A stretch of DNA of 30,535 nucleotides, taken from positions 1-30,535 of the IMG/VR virus record IMGVR_UViG_3300006805_000106; one strand, written 5' to 3'. Made by a program: the position numbers and the translations under genes. The notes under the pieces are model-generated. The model saw only the letters and a list, made by a program, of their open reading frames with translations. It searched no databases and was not told the origin of the DNA. The DNA comes from a virus. Shown piece after piece: positions 1-7,939 of the stretch; within the stretch, counting starts at the first letter, position 1, and each line of letters begins with the position of its first letter.

Positions 1-2
1 CG

Positions 3-938
3 CTTGACTTCGTGTGGTTTGACGAGGAGCCGCCCGAGGACATCTACTTCGAGGGCCTGACCCGAACGAACGCTCGCGGCGGCATCGTCACGCTGACATT
101 CACGCCGCTGAAAGGGATGAGCACCGTGGTCCGAAGATTCCTGCAAGAGAAGCCAGCCGCGTCCGCCGTCACGACGATGACGATCCAGGACGCTTTGCAC
201 TACAGCCCGGAGCAGCGCGCGGCGATCATCGCCAGCTACCCGGCGCATGAGCGTGACGCCCGGACGCTGGGCGTGCCGACGCTCGGCTCGGGGCGCATCT
301 TCCCGGTTGCCGACGAGGTTGTGATGGAGCCGCCGGTGTCCATCCCGAGGCACTGGCCGCGCATCGTTGGCATGGACTTTGGGTGGGACCACCCGACCGC
401 TGCGGTGTGGATGGCGTGGGACCGGGACACAGACACGGTGCATCTCTACGATGCCTATCGGGTGCGCGAAGCCACCCCGCTGATTCACAGTGTCGCCATT
501 CGGGCTCGTGGCGACTGGATACCGGTGGCATGGCCGCATGACGGGCTACAGCACGACAAGGGCAGCGGGGAAGCCCTGGCGGCGCAGTATCGCAAGCACG
601 GGGTCGCCATGCTCAAGGACAAGGCGACGCACGCGCCAGCCAAGGGTGAGAAGGAGGGTACTGGCGGGAACGGCGTCGAGGCGGGCCTGATGATGATGCT
701 GGACCGGATGCAGACCGGACGGCTCAAGGTCGCCAAACACCTGCATGACTGGTTCGAGGAATTCCGGCTGTACCACCGCGAAGACGGCAAGGCGGTGAAG
801 CTGGAAGAGGACTTGATGAGCGCCACCCGCTACGGTCTGATGATGCTGCGCCATGCAAAAGTCGGCGGCTCGCCATCACGATCGGTGAAAACGGCACCTT
901 ACCAACCATCTAACCCCATGACCGGCCCCCTCGGATAG
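3..938 (+). CDS. terL: Terminase large subunit, C-terminal part (5' end outside window)
   Basis: This is the ATPase-nuclease motor that packages phage DNA through the portal. The frame is open from base 3, so the gene begins upstream; the GTG at 12 is only an internal valine. The first residues form the Walker B segment (VWFDEEPP, hydrophobic strand then D-E-E), followed by the coupling motif TFTPLKGMS. After a linker comes the RNase H-like nuclease. Its first acid is in GMDFGWDHP (about 370-390), the second in WPHDG (about 533-545), and the last probably in EEDLMSATRY (about 803-832). Downstream genes follow the usual packaging, portal, scaffold and capsid order, which agrees. The N-terminal Walker A part is missing from the window, and the small terminase was not seen. 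The family is clear from the motifs; the exact subfamily is not. Confidence 0.93.
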   Translation, partial: LDFVWFDEEPPEDIYFEGLTRTNARGGIVTLTFTPLKGMSTVVRRFLQEKPAASAVTTMTIQDALHYSPEQRAAIIASYPAHERDARTLGVPTLGSGRIFPVADEVVMEPPVSIPRHWPRIVGMDFGWDHPTAAVWMAWDRDTDTVHLYDAYRVREATPLIHSVAIRARGDWIPVAWPHDGLQHDKGSGEALAAQYRKHGVAMLKDKATHAPAKGEKEGTGGNGVEAGLMMMLDRMQTGRLKVAKHLHDWFEEFRLYHREDGKAVKLEEDLMSATRYGLMMLRHAKVGGSPSRSVKTAPYQPSNPMTGPLG

Positions 939-977
939 GTAAAGTCAAGGCGAGCCAATACACAGCGAGGCGCCGCC

Positions 978-1337
978 ATGGCCGCAGAAGTCGAAGTCAT
1001 CGTCCACGACAGCAAAAGCGGGGTGAAGTGGTACTCCGGCGAGCACTCCGGCGAGTATGAGCAGGTGGCCGCATCGCAGACAAACCAAGTGCTCGGCGGA
1101 ACCGGCGCGGCCGGCGACTACATCGCCAAGCTGGTCCTGATCGTGACAGCCGCCGCGACAGCCGCGGTGTCGATCAAGGACGGCAGCGGTTCGGCGTTCC
1201 AGGTGTTCCCGAACAGTCCCGGCGGCGGTGTCGGCACCTACACCATACCGATCGGCATCCGGTCGGGCTCGGGGGCGTGGGCGGTTACCACTGGCGCAGG
1301 CGTTGCCGTGGTGGCCGTTGGCCGGTTCTCGGGTTGA
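978..1337 (+). CDS. Small structural-type protein of unknown function (119 aa)
   Basis: I do not recognise this protein's family. It starts with ATG behind a GAGG-like ribosome site (CAGCGAGGCG). It is rich in Gly, Ala, Val and Thr with alternating hydrophobic residues, no Cys and no long helix, which suggests a small beta-rich virion protein. The middle (AAATAAVSIKDGSGSAF) and the end (TTGAGVAVVAVGRFSG) look like beta strands with Gly turns. It sits between the large terminase and the portal. A decoration or head-completion role would fit that position but is only inferred. The stop is 9 bases before the GTG of the portal, so the two are probably translated together. Confidence 0.75.
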   Translation: MAAEVEVIVHDSKSGVKWYSGEHSGEYEQVAASQTNQVLGGTGAAGDYIAKLVLIVTAAATAAVSIKDGSGSAFQVFPNSPGGGVGTYTIPIGIRSGSGAWAVTTGAGVAVVAVGRFSG

Positions 1338-1346
1338 TGCCCGCCT

Positions 1347-3722
1347 GTGGTTGACGTAACCACGTTCTCACCGGGCGTTCAGCAGGCGCTGGGTGCCCAG
1401 GACGTTGACCGCGAATCGGCGATGCAGGCCTTCGGGCGGGCCATCGCAACCCTGCGGGATGAGGCCGTTCGCGCACGGCAAACATCGGGGATCGAAACCC
1501 TGTGGATGAAGTACGAGGAAGCCTACCTCGGCATTGACGACAGCAACCGCTCGCAGTTCGGCGGGGCCCGCTGGGCCAAGCCGAACACGATGGCCGCGCC
1601 GGTCACGTCGGACTCAGGCGGCAAGGGCGACCCGACGCGCAGCACGGCCTACGTCCGGCTCACGTCGCGCTACGTCGATGCCGGCGCCGCGAAGATCGGG
1701 GAAATCACCGATCCGGTTGACGACAAGCCGTTCAAGCTCGATCCGACGCCCGTTCCCGACCTGATCGAGGGCAAGGAGGACAAGCGCCAAGTCATGCGCG
1801 ACGGCCAGCCGATCATGCGCAAGCCGGGCCCGGATGACATGCCGGAGCCGGACATGATGGGCGGGCCTTCGCCAGAGCCGCCGGAGTCCGTGCCCCTGAC
1901 CGTGGCTGACCTGGCCCGGTTCGAGAGCGAGAAGGCAGAAAAGGCTGCCGACAAGGCCGCCACCAGAATCTACGATTGGCTGGTGGAGTGCAAGCACTCG
2001 GTCCAGATGGAAAAGGTCCGCGAGGACATGGCTCGCATCGGGACCGGCGTGCTCAAGGGGCCGGTGCCGGAGACCGTCAAGGCCAAGGCCGTTGTGCTCG
2101 ACGAGGCAACCGGAACCGTCTCGCTCAAGATGGTCAAGAAGACCGTCCCCGTGACGCGATGGGTTGACCCGTGGAATCTCTTCCCGTTTGAGGACTGCGG
2201 CGAGAACATCCACGACGGCGGAGGTGTGTTCGAGCGCGATTTCCTGTCGCCAGCATCGCTTCGCAGGCTCAAAGGCCAGCCGAACTACGTCTCGCACCTG
2301 ATTGACCGGGTGCTCGAAGAAGGCCCCGACAAGGCGCTTGTGGAAAGCGCGAACCCCGGCCAGCGGAACAAAGACATTGCGCGCAAGAGGTTCACGGTCT
2401 GGTATTTCTACGGCGAAGTGAGCCGCAGCGATGTGGCGTCGTTCAACCCGGAACTGCACGGTCAACTGGCTGCTCGCGAGAATGACGACGAGAAAGAGCC
2501 GGTCTTTGCCATCGTGACGATGGTGAACGATACCGTCATCAAGCTGGTGCAGAACCCGTTGGAGACAGGATCGTTCCCGTACCACGTCGGGCGCTGGCGT
2601 CGCCGTTCGGGCTCATGGACCGGTGTCGGCGTGGCCGAGCAACTGGACGTGCCGCAGGCCATCGTGAACGGGTCAACGCGTGCGATGTTGAACAACGGCG
2701 GGCAGTCGGCCGGAGTGGTTACGGTGGTCAACCGCAAGATGCTGGAGCCCATGGACTCCGGCGGGTGGACGATGACCCCGGGCAAGATGTTCGGAACCGT
2801 CGAAGGCGACGACGGCATAACGGACGACGTGCGCAAGGCGTTCGCTTTCTTCACCGTGCCGAACGTCACCGGCCCGATCATGTCGATCGCCGAGTACGGG
2901 TTCAAGCTCGCCGAGGAATCGACAAACATCCCCCTCATCAGCCAAGGCCAGAGCGGCAAGACCACGCCAGACACGTTTGGCGGGCAGCAGCTCCAGGACA
3001 ACAACGCTAACCAGTTACTTCGGGCTGTCGGCAAGGGGATCGCCAACGACATCACAAACCCGCTCGTGGACATGATGTACGAATGGCTGCTGCTGGACCC
3101 GGAGGTTCCCAAGGAAGAGAAGGGGGATTTCCAGGTCAACACCAACGCCGCCGCGGCGATGATCGAGCGCGCGATTCAGGACATCACGATCATGCAAATG
3201 GGCGCGATGGTGGTGAACCCGGTTTTCAAGAAGTCCCCGCAGCGGTGGTTCGATGCCATGTGCCGAACCAAGCGCATCGACCCGCGCGAGTTCGACCTGA
3301 CCGAGGAAGAGAAGCGCGAGATGGCTCAGGGCCAGCAGCCGCCCCCGCCGATTGCCGTGGCCCAAATCAACGCCGCGTCACGCGAGAAGGTGGCGCAGAG
3401 CCACGATCAGGCGACGGTGGCGAAGATGAAGGCGGACACGGATCGTGACCAGGTGTACGTGGCTGCCGAGACGGAGCGCACGCGCGCCGAGTCCGAGGGG
3501 CGCATGGCCGAACTGACGATCAAGCGCGAGCTGGCGTTACTCGACTACGCCAACAAGCGCAACATCACGCTGGACAAGGTGAAGGCCGACCTGGCGCAGA
3601 CTGCGATGGAGTTGAATCTCCAGCGCGAACTGTCCGGCAAGGACGGCAAGGGTCCGCAGGTAGCCGATCCTGCGATCGAGCCGGCCGGCCGCGCGCCCGA
3701 GGGGGAGGCGTTTCAGCGATGA
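1347..3722 (+). CDS. Portal protein, unusually long (791 aa)
   Basis: The portal is the dodecameric ring at the capsid vertex through which DNA enters and leaves. The call rests on position (after the terminase, before scaffold and capsid) and on a body typical of podovirus portals: an N-terminal helical part with LWMKYEEAYLGID, a core with RWVDPWNLFPFEDCG and PFHYxGRWRRRSGSW-like segments, then NITNPLVDMMYEWLLLDPE-like clip or stem helices (about residues 570-590). The start is GTG with no clear Shine-Dalgarno sequence, 9 bases after the upstream stop, so reinitiation is likely. From about residue 665 a PPPP stretch leads into some 100 residues of charged coiled coil and a disordered tail. 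Epsilon15-type portals are much shorter; N4-type ones are about this size. The stop overlaps the next ATG (ATGA). Confidence 0.88.
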   Translation: MVDVTTFSPGVQQALGAQDVDRESAMQAFGRAIATLRDEAVRARQTSGIETLWMKYEEAYLGIDDSNRSQFGGARWAKPNTMAAPVTSDSGGKGDPTRSTAYVRLTSRYVDAGAAKIGEITDPVDDKPFKLDPTPVPDLIEGKEDKRQVMRDGQPIMRKPGPDDMPEPDMMGGPSPEPPESVPLTVADLARFESEKAEKAADKAATRIYDWLVECKHSVQMEKVREDMARIGTGVLKGPVPETVKAKAVVLDEATGTVSLKMVKKTVPVTRWVDPWNLFPFEDCGENIHDGGGVFERDFLSPASLRRLKGQPNYVSHLIDRVLEEGPDKALVESANPGQRNKDIARKRFTVWYFYGEVSRSDVASFNPELHGQLAARENDDEKEPVFAIVTMVNDTVIKLVQNPLETGSFPYHVGRWRRRSGSWTGVGVAEQLDVPQAIVNGSTRAMLNNGGQSAGVVTVVNRKMLEPMDSGGWTMTPGKMFGTVEGDDGITDDVRKAFAFFTVPNVTGPIMSIAEYGFKLAEESTNIPLISQGQSGKTTPDTFGGQQLQDNNANQLLRAVGKGIANDITNPLVDMMYEWLLLDPEVPKEEKGDFQVNTNAAAAMIERAIQDITIMQMGAMVVNPVFKKSPQRWFDAMCRTKRIDPREFDLTEEEKREMAQGQQPPPPIAVAQINAASREKVAQSHDQATVAKMKADTDRDQVYVAAETERTRAESEGRMAELTIKRELALLDYANKRNITLDKVKADLAQTAMELNLQRELSGKDGKGPQVADPAIEPAGRAPEGEAFQR

Positions 3723-3967
3723 CCGACGAAGACTTCGCCGCCGCCCAGAACATCAAGTCCCAAATCGCCGCGATCGACGAAGAGCGGCTGATCTGGGCCA
3801 ACCTTGCGCGGGCGGACGGCAACAAGCCGCTGCGCCTGTCGATCGTCATCGACGGCCGGACGATGGTCTACACCCCAAAGCGGGTTGTGGACGCGCTCAA
3901 AGCACAAGCCGTCCCCGGGCTCGACGCCGACATCGCCGCGCTTGAACAGGATTTCGCGGCGCTGTGA
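3719..3967 (+). CDS. Small protein of unknown function (82 aa), coupled to portal
   Basis: I do not recognise this gene. The ATG overlaps the portal stop (ATGA), so translation is probably coupled. The protein is helical at both ends with a short beta-like centre (RLSIVIDGRTMVYTP). It has no Cys and no membrane segment. It lies between the portal and another small gene and ends by a GTGA overlap with it. An accessory role in head assembly is plausible from position only. Confidence 0.72.
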   Translation: MTDEDFAAAQNIKSQIAAIDEERLIWANLARADGNKPLRLSIVIDGRTMVYTPKRVVDALKAQAVPGLDADIAALEQDFAAL

Positions 3968-4191
3968 AGCCCCTGATCCTGACGGCGCGCGAGCGGGCGG
4001 AACCGCTGCTGACGACGCTGATCGAGCACTGGAAGGCCGAGCTTGACGAATTGCGCCGGAAAAACGACAACGCAGAACTGTCTGAAATTCATACAGCCAA
4101 GATTCGCGGCCGTGTTCACCAGTTGAAAATTGCCATTGCTCTCGGCGATGAGCCGAAATTCGGCCCGGACGGTGCTGATTCAGGCACCTGA
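3964..4191 (+). CDS. Small helical protein of unknown function (75 aa)
   Basis: The start is GTG inside the preceding stop (GTGA), which gives translational coupling. The protein is mostly charged helix (ERAEPLLTTLIEHWKAELDE, then KIRGRVHQLKIAIALGDEP), consistent with a small coiled-coil or helical-hairpin protein. I do not recognise the family. It is the last gene before a terminator-like hairpin at 4230-4253, so it may end the portal transcription unit. Confidence 0.72.
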   Translation: MKPLILTARERAEPLLTTLIEHWKAELDELRRKNDNAELSEIHTAKIRGRVHQLKIAIALGDEPKFGPDGADSGT

Positions 4192-4229
4192 AGCCACACC
4201 GACCAGAAAATCCACTGTCCGAAATAACT

Positions 4230-4261
4230 ACACTCCCGCCAAGCGCGGGGTGTTTGCTTTC
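4230..4261 (+). terminator. Probable rho-independent terminator after the portal unit
   Basis: ACAC-T-CCCGC pairs with GCGGG-GTGT around a 5-base loop (CAAGC). This gives a 9-bp stem with one bulged T, followed by the T-rich run TTTGCTTTC. It lies in the only roomy intergenic gap of the first half (4192-4387). The rest of that gap holds no convincing promoter or gene. Confidence 0.65.
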
Positions 4262-4387
4262 TGGACACCCGCAACGAACCTGCCGCCATCCCGCAAGGGC
4301 CGACGGCAAGCGGTGCCCCGATACGACAACGCAACGGGGTGGTCGGCAGCCTTCACCGGCAGCCTATCGAGTGGAGAGCGCGGATAA

Positions 4388-5236
4388 ATGGACTTGGAAG
4401 CACAAGAGCAAGCGAGCGAGAACGACACGGGCAGCGACGCCGCCTTTCTGGCGGGGTTGAACGGAACCGAAAGCGAGCAGACGGGAACGCCGGCCGCCAG
4501 TGGTGACGAAGCCGCCAGCCAACAAGCGACCGAGGAACAGGCGGCGACGCCAGAACCGAAGTACGTCCAGATCACCGAAGAGCAGTGGAACGACCTGACG
4601 CAGCGAGCGGCCAAGATCGACGAGATCGAAGGCCGGACAAAGCAAGGGCTCGACAAGGCATTCGGCTCGATTGGCGGGGTCACGCAGCAGCTCAATGAGC
4701 TTCGCAACGGCGGAAGTGGGATCGACCTGTCGGCGGACGGGTTCAAGAACCTTCGGGAACTTGGATTCGAGGACGTGGCAGAGGCGATTTCCAAGGATTT
4801 GAATGCGGCGCTTGGCAAGCGCGGGTCGGCGGCACCAGCCGCGGCCCCGGCAGCAAGCCAGCCAGCAGTGCCAGACATGAGCGAGTTTGAGGCTCGGGTC
4901 GCAGCGCAGATCGCGGAAGCGCGAGAGCAAGCGGTCAGGGAAACGAACACTGAAATGCTGACGGCAGCACACCCCGATTGGCTCGCGGTGCGCGAGACGC
5001 CAGAGTTTCAGGCGATGGTCAAGGCAAAGCCGGCAGCGTGGCAGGAGGAATTCTGGAACACAACCAAGGCCAGCGTCGTCATCAACGCGTTCAACGAGTT
5101 CAAGCAATCCCGCCGGGCAGCCCCGGCCCCACGACAAAACCGCTTCGCAGCGGCAGAAACACCCAGAGGCGCCGGCGGGCATCCACCGGCGCCATCGTCA
5201 AAAGACCCGTTCCTGCAAGGCCTTGAAGAAGGCTAA
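4388..5236 (+). CDS. Capsid scaffolding protein (282 aa)
   Basis: The scaffold directs assembly of the procapsid and leaves, or is cleaved, before packaging. The call rests on position immediately before the major capsid protein and on composition. The first 60 residues are acidic and disordered (Glu, Gln, Ala, Thr). A helical middle follows (ITEEQWNDLTQRAAKIDEIE), then an Ala/Pro linker, a long helix (EFEARVAAQIAEAREQAV), a W-containing segment and a basic C-terminal tail (FKQSRRAAPAPRQNRF) of the kind that binds coat subunits. The start is ATG behind GGAGAG (about 4373). The hairpin-terminator upstream suggests it begins a separate capsid transcript. Confidence 0.85.
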   Translation: MDLEAQEQASENDTGSDAAFLAGLNGTESEQTGTPAASGDEAASQQATEEQAATPEPKYVQITEEQWNDLTQRAAKIDEIEGRTKQGLDKAFGSIGGVTQQLNELRNGGSGIDLSADGFKNLRELGFEDVAEAISKDLNAALGKRGSAAPAAAPAASQPAVPDMSEFEARVAAQIAEAREQAVRETNTEMLTAAHPDWLAVRETPEFQAMVKAKPAAWQEEFWNTTKASVVINAFNEFKQSRRAAPAPRQNRFAAAETPRGAGGHPPAPSSKDPFLQGLEEG

Positions 5237-5256
5237 GCAGACGCAAGGAGCCTGAA

Positions 5257-6318
5257 ATGGTCATGCAATCCTACGCAACCCAAACCGGCCGGCTGGAGAA
5301 GTACGCCGGCAAGATTCTGAAGCACGCGATGGTTCAGGAGTGCCTGACCCGCGGCGGCCGACAGGTCGAACTGCCGAAGAATTCGAGCAAGACGTACATC
5401 GCCCGTCGGTTCATTCCCTACGGCGGCACGTCCTTGCAGCCGAACCGCTTTTTCCAGGACGGCACCGGCGACCGCGCTGCGGCCATCGTGGCGGCGCACC
5501 TGACGACCGAAGGCGTCACCGGCACGCCGGACAGCATCACGGCGCAGGACGTGACCGTGGTCATGCAGGAGTACTCGTGCCTGTACGGCTTCACGAACCA
5601 GACCTACGACCTGCACGAAGACGACATCCCGAGCGCCGCCGCCGAACAGGTCGGCCAGCGCATGACATTGGTTAACGAGATGATCAACTTCGGCACGGTG
5701 AAGGCCGGCACGAACCAGTTCTACGGCGGAACCGGCACCAGCCGCTCCACCGTGAACGGTGGCATCACGCTGGGCCTGCTGCGCAAGATGCAGAAGTCGC
5801 TCCAGTTGAACCACGGCATGATGGTGACGAAAGTCCTGTCGGCCTCGGGCCTCTACAACTCGTCCGCCGTCGAGCAGGGCTACATCTGCTACGTGTCGGT
5901 CGAACTGGAGCCGGACATCCGCGACCTGACGAACTTCACCCCTGCGGTGAAATACGCCAGCGGAACCCCGATGGCGAACGAACTCGGTACGTGCGAGCGC
6001 ACCCGGTTCATCACGACCCCGGAGTTCCCGGCCATTCAGGACGCGGGCGCAGCGATTGGCGCGACCGGGCTGTACTCGACCACCGGCACCAACATCGACG
6101 TTCATCAGTTCATTCTGGTGGCCGCCGATTCGTGGAGCCAAGTGGCGGTGCGCGGCAAGGGCTCGGTCGATCCGACTTTCCTGCCCCCGGGCCAGAAGAC
6201 CAAGAGCGACCCGCACGGCCAGCGTGGCTACAACGGCGCCATTTGGTACAAGGCGGCGATGGTCGAGAACGACGGATGGCTGGCCGTCGGAAACGTCGGC
6301 GTGGACATCCTGACCTGA
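5257..6318 (+). CDS. Major capsid protein, N4-gp56 family (353 aa)
   Basis: This forms the icosahedral shell and has the HK97 fold in this family. The N-terminus (QTGRLEKYAGKILKHA) and the ARRFIPYGG segment, with the tandem set of VVMQEYSCLYGFTNQTYDLH and AAEQVGQRMTLVNEM, match N4-gp56-type coat proteins. The C-terminal half carries ELGTCERTRFITTPEFP and the final GYNGAIWYKAAMVENDGW, both common near the end of that family. The length is typical. The ATG at 5257 follows AAGGAG with good spacing; a second ATG two codons later cannot be excluded. A strong hairpin follows the stop. Confidence 0.92.
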   Translation: MVMQSYATQTGRLEKYAGKILKHAMVQECLTRGGRQVELPKNSSKTYIARRFIPYGGTSLQPNRFFQDGTGDRAAAIVAAHLTTEGVTGTPDSITAQDVTVVMQEYSCLYGFTNQTYDLHEDDIPSAAAEQVGQRMTLVNEMINFGTVKAGTNQFYGGTGTSRSTVNGGITLGLLRKMQKSLQLNHGMMVTKVLSASGLYNSSAVEQGYICYVSVELEPDIRDLTNFTPAVKYASGTPMANELGTCERTRFITTPEFPAIQDAGAAIGATGLYSTTGTNIDVHQFILVAADSWSQVAVRGKGSVDPTFLPPGQKTKSDPHGQRGYNGAIWYKAAMVENDGWLAVGNVGVDILT

Positions 6319-6325
6319 GCATGAT

Positions 6326-6345
6326 GGCCCGGTGAAAGCCGGGCC
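6326..6345 (+). other. Strong hairpin between capsid gene and next gene
   Basis: GGCCCGG and CCGGGCC form a perfect 7-bp stem around TGAAAG directly after the capsid stop. No T-run follows, so it is not a standard terminator. It could stabilise the 3' end of the abundant capsid message or serve as a processing or partial attenuation site; that role is inferred. Confidence 0.6.
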
Positions 6346-6372
6346 GCCCCAACAACTCGAAGGGAAAACATC

Positions 6373-6873
6373 ATGCAAGACAACGTGAAGATGATCTGCA
6401 CCAGCATGCCGCAGGGTGCGCCTCGCAGGGAGCTGGAGATCATGCTGTCGGCAATCGCCGATCGCATGTCGTCGCAGGCAACGTCCGGCGCTGGGCTCGA
6501 AATCGCGGGCACGACCACGCTCGCGCAGATCGGCTCGGCGACAACCTTCCACGGTGTGGCTGGCGGGGTTCCCGTCACGATCGCCGCTGGGACGGACATG
6601 CCGGCGCTGGTCGGGTCCATCACCGCCAACTCGTTCAATGTCTTCTGCTTCTTCATCGACTCGGCCAGCACTGTGACCGTGGCGATGGGGACTGAAGGCA
6701 CGACGCGGGCGAGGGTGGTCTTCCCGCCGTTCCCGCCGAAGAAGGCACTCGTGGGCTATCTCGTCATCACCCACAGTTCCACGTTCGTTGGCGGCACGAC
6801 GGTTTTGAGCACCGCAACCACGCAGTACGTCAGCCCCGTCGGCGCTTTCGACCCAACGATCTTGATCGGCTGA
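6373..6873 (+). CDS. Capsid-associated protein of unknown function (166 aa)
   Basis: The start ATG follows GAAGGGAAAAC. The N-terminal 35 residues are helical (RRELEIMLSAIADRMS); the rest is beta-rich with many Gly, Thr and Val and no predicted membrane helix. It lies directly after the major capsid gene, where phages of this type usually carry a decoration or minor head protein. That role is inferred from place and composition; the family itself was not recognised. Confidence 0.78.
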   Translation: MQDNVKMICTSMPQGAPRRELEIMLSAIADRMSSQATSGAGLEIAGTTTLAQIGSATTFHGVAGGVPVTIAAGTDMPALVGSITANSFNVFCFFIDSASTVTVAMGTEGTTRARVVFPPFPPKKALVGYLVITHSSTFVGGTTVLSTATTQYVSPVGAFDPTILIG

Positions 6874-6901
6874 TCGCCGACACCACCAGAAGGAAACCAT
6901 C

Positions 6902-7315
6902 ATGACCGCTTTTGTCGTCAACATCCTGGGCCAAACCGCGGCGGGCAACACCGCCCCGGCCGACAGCCCGAAGGCAGCTTTCGGCAAGGTGACGCTCGAC
7001 GCCACCGCGCTGACCGCAACCGAGTACCTGGCCCTCACGGTCGGGTTCACCCCGAAGTACGTGCGTTTCGAGAACGCCACCGATCGCATCATGGTCGAGT
7101 GGTTCGAGGGCATGGCCGAGGACACCTGCATCAAGACAGCCGCCGCCGGCACGCGCACGCTGGAAACGACCAACAAGGGCATCAGCATCGTTGACCGCCC
7201 GACGAGCGCAACCGGCGTGACGGCAACGACCGGCCGCACGGTGCTCATCTCGCAGAACGCGACGCTTGCCGTTGTCGCCGCCAGCAAGGTCTGCTACTGG
7301 ACCGCGCGGGGCTGA
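6902..7315 (+). CDS. Small virion protein of unknown function (137 aa)
   Basis: The ATG is preceded by AGAAGGAAACC, a clear ribosome site. The sequence is beta-rich, with the recognisable stretch PKYVRFENATDRIMVEWFEG followed by KTAAAGTRTLET. I recall this pattern from small conserved proteins near capsid genes of podoviruses, but no function is known to me. It forms a unit with the capsid and the 166-aa gene and is closed by a strong terminator at 7326-7359. Confidence 0.8.
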   Translation: MTAFVVNILGQTAAGNTAPADSPKAAFGKVTLDATALTATEYLALTVGFTPKYVRFENATDRIMVEWFEGMAEDTCIKTAAAGTRTLETTNKGISIVDRPTSATGVTATTGRTVLISQNATLAVVAASKVCYWTARG

Positions 7316-7325
7316 CCCGCCGAGA

Positions 7326-7359
7326 GCCGCCCGGCCGCAATGCCGGGCGGCGTTTTGTT
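7326..7359 (+). terminator. Strong rho-independent terminator ending the capsid unit
   Basis: GCCGCCCGGC and GCCGGGCGGC form a perfect 10-bp G+C stem with the six-base loop CGCAAT, followed at once by GTTTTGTT. This is the clearest terminator in the window. It lies between the capsid cluster and the AT-hook gene, so much of the abundant capsid transcription should stop here. Confidence 0.85.
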
Positions 7360-7377
7360 GCCCAAGGAGAAAACCAG

Positions 7378-7926
7378 ATGCCCCGTCAAGCCAACCCCGC
7401 CGTCGATGGTGGAACCGCTGTTGCCGAAGCCACGAAGCCCGTCGATGCCATCAAGCGCCCAGTCGGACGCCCGCGCAAGGAGGCGCACACCGGCGACATG
7501 AAACTGCGTGATCTGCCGGTCATCGGCGGGAGCGTGCTGGTTCATGAGGGTGAGCCGATCGTGCTGGCGGAGTCATCGGACGCGACCAAGGACTACCTGA
7601 AGGAACTGTCCTTCATGGAAGACGTCATGACCATCCGGCTCGAAAAGACCGGTGAGAAGAACGCTCCGAAGTGGCATCAGTTCTCGGTCAACGGCGTCAC
7701 CGAGTGGGTTCAGCCCGGGATGCCGTGGAAACTCAAGCGCAAGTACGTCGAGGTCATCGCCCGCGCGGTGCCGTGGGACATCCAGACCGAGACCGGCAGC
7801 CCGCAGGACGAGCACCCGAAGAACAACCTGGTGCGCAACCCGCGCTCGCGCTTTCCCTTCAGCGTGATTCACGACCCGTCCCCACGCGGGGCCGAGTGGC
7901 TGACGAAAATCCTGATGGGTTCTTGA
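7378..7926 (+). CDS. AT-hook-containing protein in head-tail region (182 aa)
   Basis: The ATG follows CCAAGGAGAAAA, a strong ribosome site. Residues 26-35 read KRPVGRPRKE, a G-R-P core flanked by basic residues as in the AT-hook that binds the minor groove of AT-rich DNA. The N-terminus before it is disordered. The rest is a compact domain with FSVNGVTEWVQPGMPWKLKR and a C-terminus with FPFSVIHDPSPRG. I do not recognise the globular part. Between the capsid unit and the adaptor gene it is likely a virion or packaging-linked protein. A single short AT-hook can arise by chance, so DNA binding is inferred. Confidence 0.78.
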   Translation: MPRQANPAVDGGTAVAEATKPVDAIKRPVGRPRKEAHTGDMKLRDLPVIGGSVLVHEGEPIVLAESSDATKDYLKELSFMEDVMTIRLEKTGEKNAPKWHQFSVNGVTEWVQPGMPWKLKRKYVEVIARAVPWDIQTETGSPQDEHPKNNLVRNPRSRFPFSVIHDPSPRGAEWLTKILMGS

Positions 7927-7939
7927 CCCTGGCGTCGCG

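Noticed and set aside
12-14. GTG as start of the terminase
   Set aside because: The frame is open to the window edge and this valine is inside the Walker B strand, so the true start is upstream.
4130-4387. Open frame over the gap before the scaffold gene
   Set aside because: It starts inside the preceding gene at a TTG, crosses the terminator hairpin, has no ribosome site at its internal ATG and a mixed codon pattern.
5233-7287. 684-codon open frame on the minus strand
   Set aside because: It mirrors the capsid genes; the product is His/Arg/Val/Gly-rich without motifs, and crosses several well-supported + genes and their ribosome sites. Long antisense frames are expected with strong G/C-ending codon bias.
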